A DNA stretch of 8,092 nucleotides from Candidatus Albibeggiatoa sp. nov. BB20 (GTDB taxonomy: Bacteria; Pseudomonadota; Gammaproteobacteria; Beggiatoales; Beggiatoaceae). The translations under genes and the position numbers were made by a program. The DNA lies in the NCBI GenBank assembly GCA_016744725.1, contig JADGDW010000185.1, positions 1 to 8,092 of the forward strand, written 5' to 3'. The notes under the pieces were generated by a model, which worked only from the letters and a program-made list of their open reading frames with translations, was not told the DNA's origin and did not search any database. Shown here piece after piece: positions 8,020 through 8,092 of the stretch. The stretch's first letter is position 1, and every line of letters begins with the position of its first letter.

Positions 8020-8025
8020 TCCCTC
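8020..8025 (-). promoter_or_regulatory. Ribosome binding site of aceB
   Basis: GAGGGA on the minus strand lies six bases before the aceB ATG and supports that start. Confidence 0.65.
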
Positions 8026-8040
8026 AAGTTCTGCTATTAG

Positions 8041-8092
8041 TTATGATAATAATATTTATAAGTTCTGTTTACGTTGCGGTGCAGCAAATATA
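8041..8092 (-). promoter_or_regulatory. Probable aceB control region, cut by the window edge
   Basis: The 79 bases before aceB contain a very AT-rich block with -10-like hexamers on the minus strand (TATTAT at plus 8046-8051, TATAAA at plus 8055-8060). No convincing -35 hexamer sits at 16-18 bases from either. A short palindrome TTGC-N6-GCAA lies just upstream at 8074-8087. The region continues beyond the right edge, so the promoter cannot be placed exactly. Confidence 0.35.
8074..8087. repeat. TTGC-N6-GCAA palindrome upstream of aceB, possible operator
   Basis: TTGC at 8074-8077 and GCAA at 8084-8087 form a perfect four-base dyad with a six-base spacer, about 60 bases upstream of the aceB start and close to the -10-like elements. 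The position suits an operator. The arms are short enough to occur by chance, and I do not recognise the regulator. Confidence 0.25.

Noticed and set aside
1..8092. CRISPR array, tRNA or rRNA genes, insertion sequence or integration site
   Set aside because: No regularly spaced repeats, tRNA-like cloverleaf sequence, transposase coding or flanking long inverted repeats were seen on either strand.

Overview
The window holds four protein-coding genes in two convergent pairs. The left pair (plus strand, bases 3-4860) is a very large soluble histidine-kinase-like sensor, cut off by the left edge of the window, overlapping a small single-domain response regulator. The right pair (minus strand, bases 8013-4939) is the glyoxylate shunt: malate synthase A (aceB) followed by isocitrate lyase (aceA). 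A compact hairpin at 4869-4904 sits between the two 3' ends and probably terminates transcription from both sides.

The organism is a bacterium using the standard code. The malate synthase is the long A form and both enzymes match the enterobacterial proteins in length and motifs, which suggests a gammaproteobacterium. The AT-richness would fit an AT-rich lineage such as the Beggiatoa/Thiothrix group, but that is a guess. The left pair is visibly more AT-rich than the ace genes, so it may be accessory or acquired DNA beside a core metabolic locus.

From left to right: (1) Bases 3-4439 encode at least 1478 residues: a helical N-terminal part, a region with beta-propeller-like blades, about 400 residues of helical sequence, two GAF-like domains, then a histidine kinase core with an H-box (HEIR), a clear N-box and a G2 box. 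No membrane segment is visible. (2) Bases 4432-4860 encode a 142-residue receiver-only regulator with the full Asp pocket and an unusually long stretch after the phospho-acceptor Asp. (3) Bases 4861-4938 are the shared terminator region. (4) aceA. (5) A 171-base aceB-aceA gap with an inverted repeat, a short direct-repeat array and a possible promoter. (6) aceB, with a likely upstream control region ending at the right edge.

The kinase and regulator should form one translationally coupled signalling unit in which the kinase senses through protein- or ligand-binding domains in the cytosol. No DNA-binding output domain is present, so its effector must lie in the missing N-terminus, upstream of the window, or elsewhere. 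AceB and AceA together bypass the decarboxylating steps of the TCA cycle during growth on acetate or fatty acids. Nothing in the sequence links the two pairs functionally. No tRNA, rRNA, CRISPR array, insertion sequence or attachment site was seen, and no gene-free stretch exceeds 300 bases.
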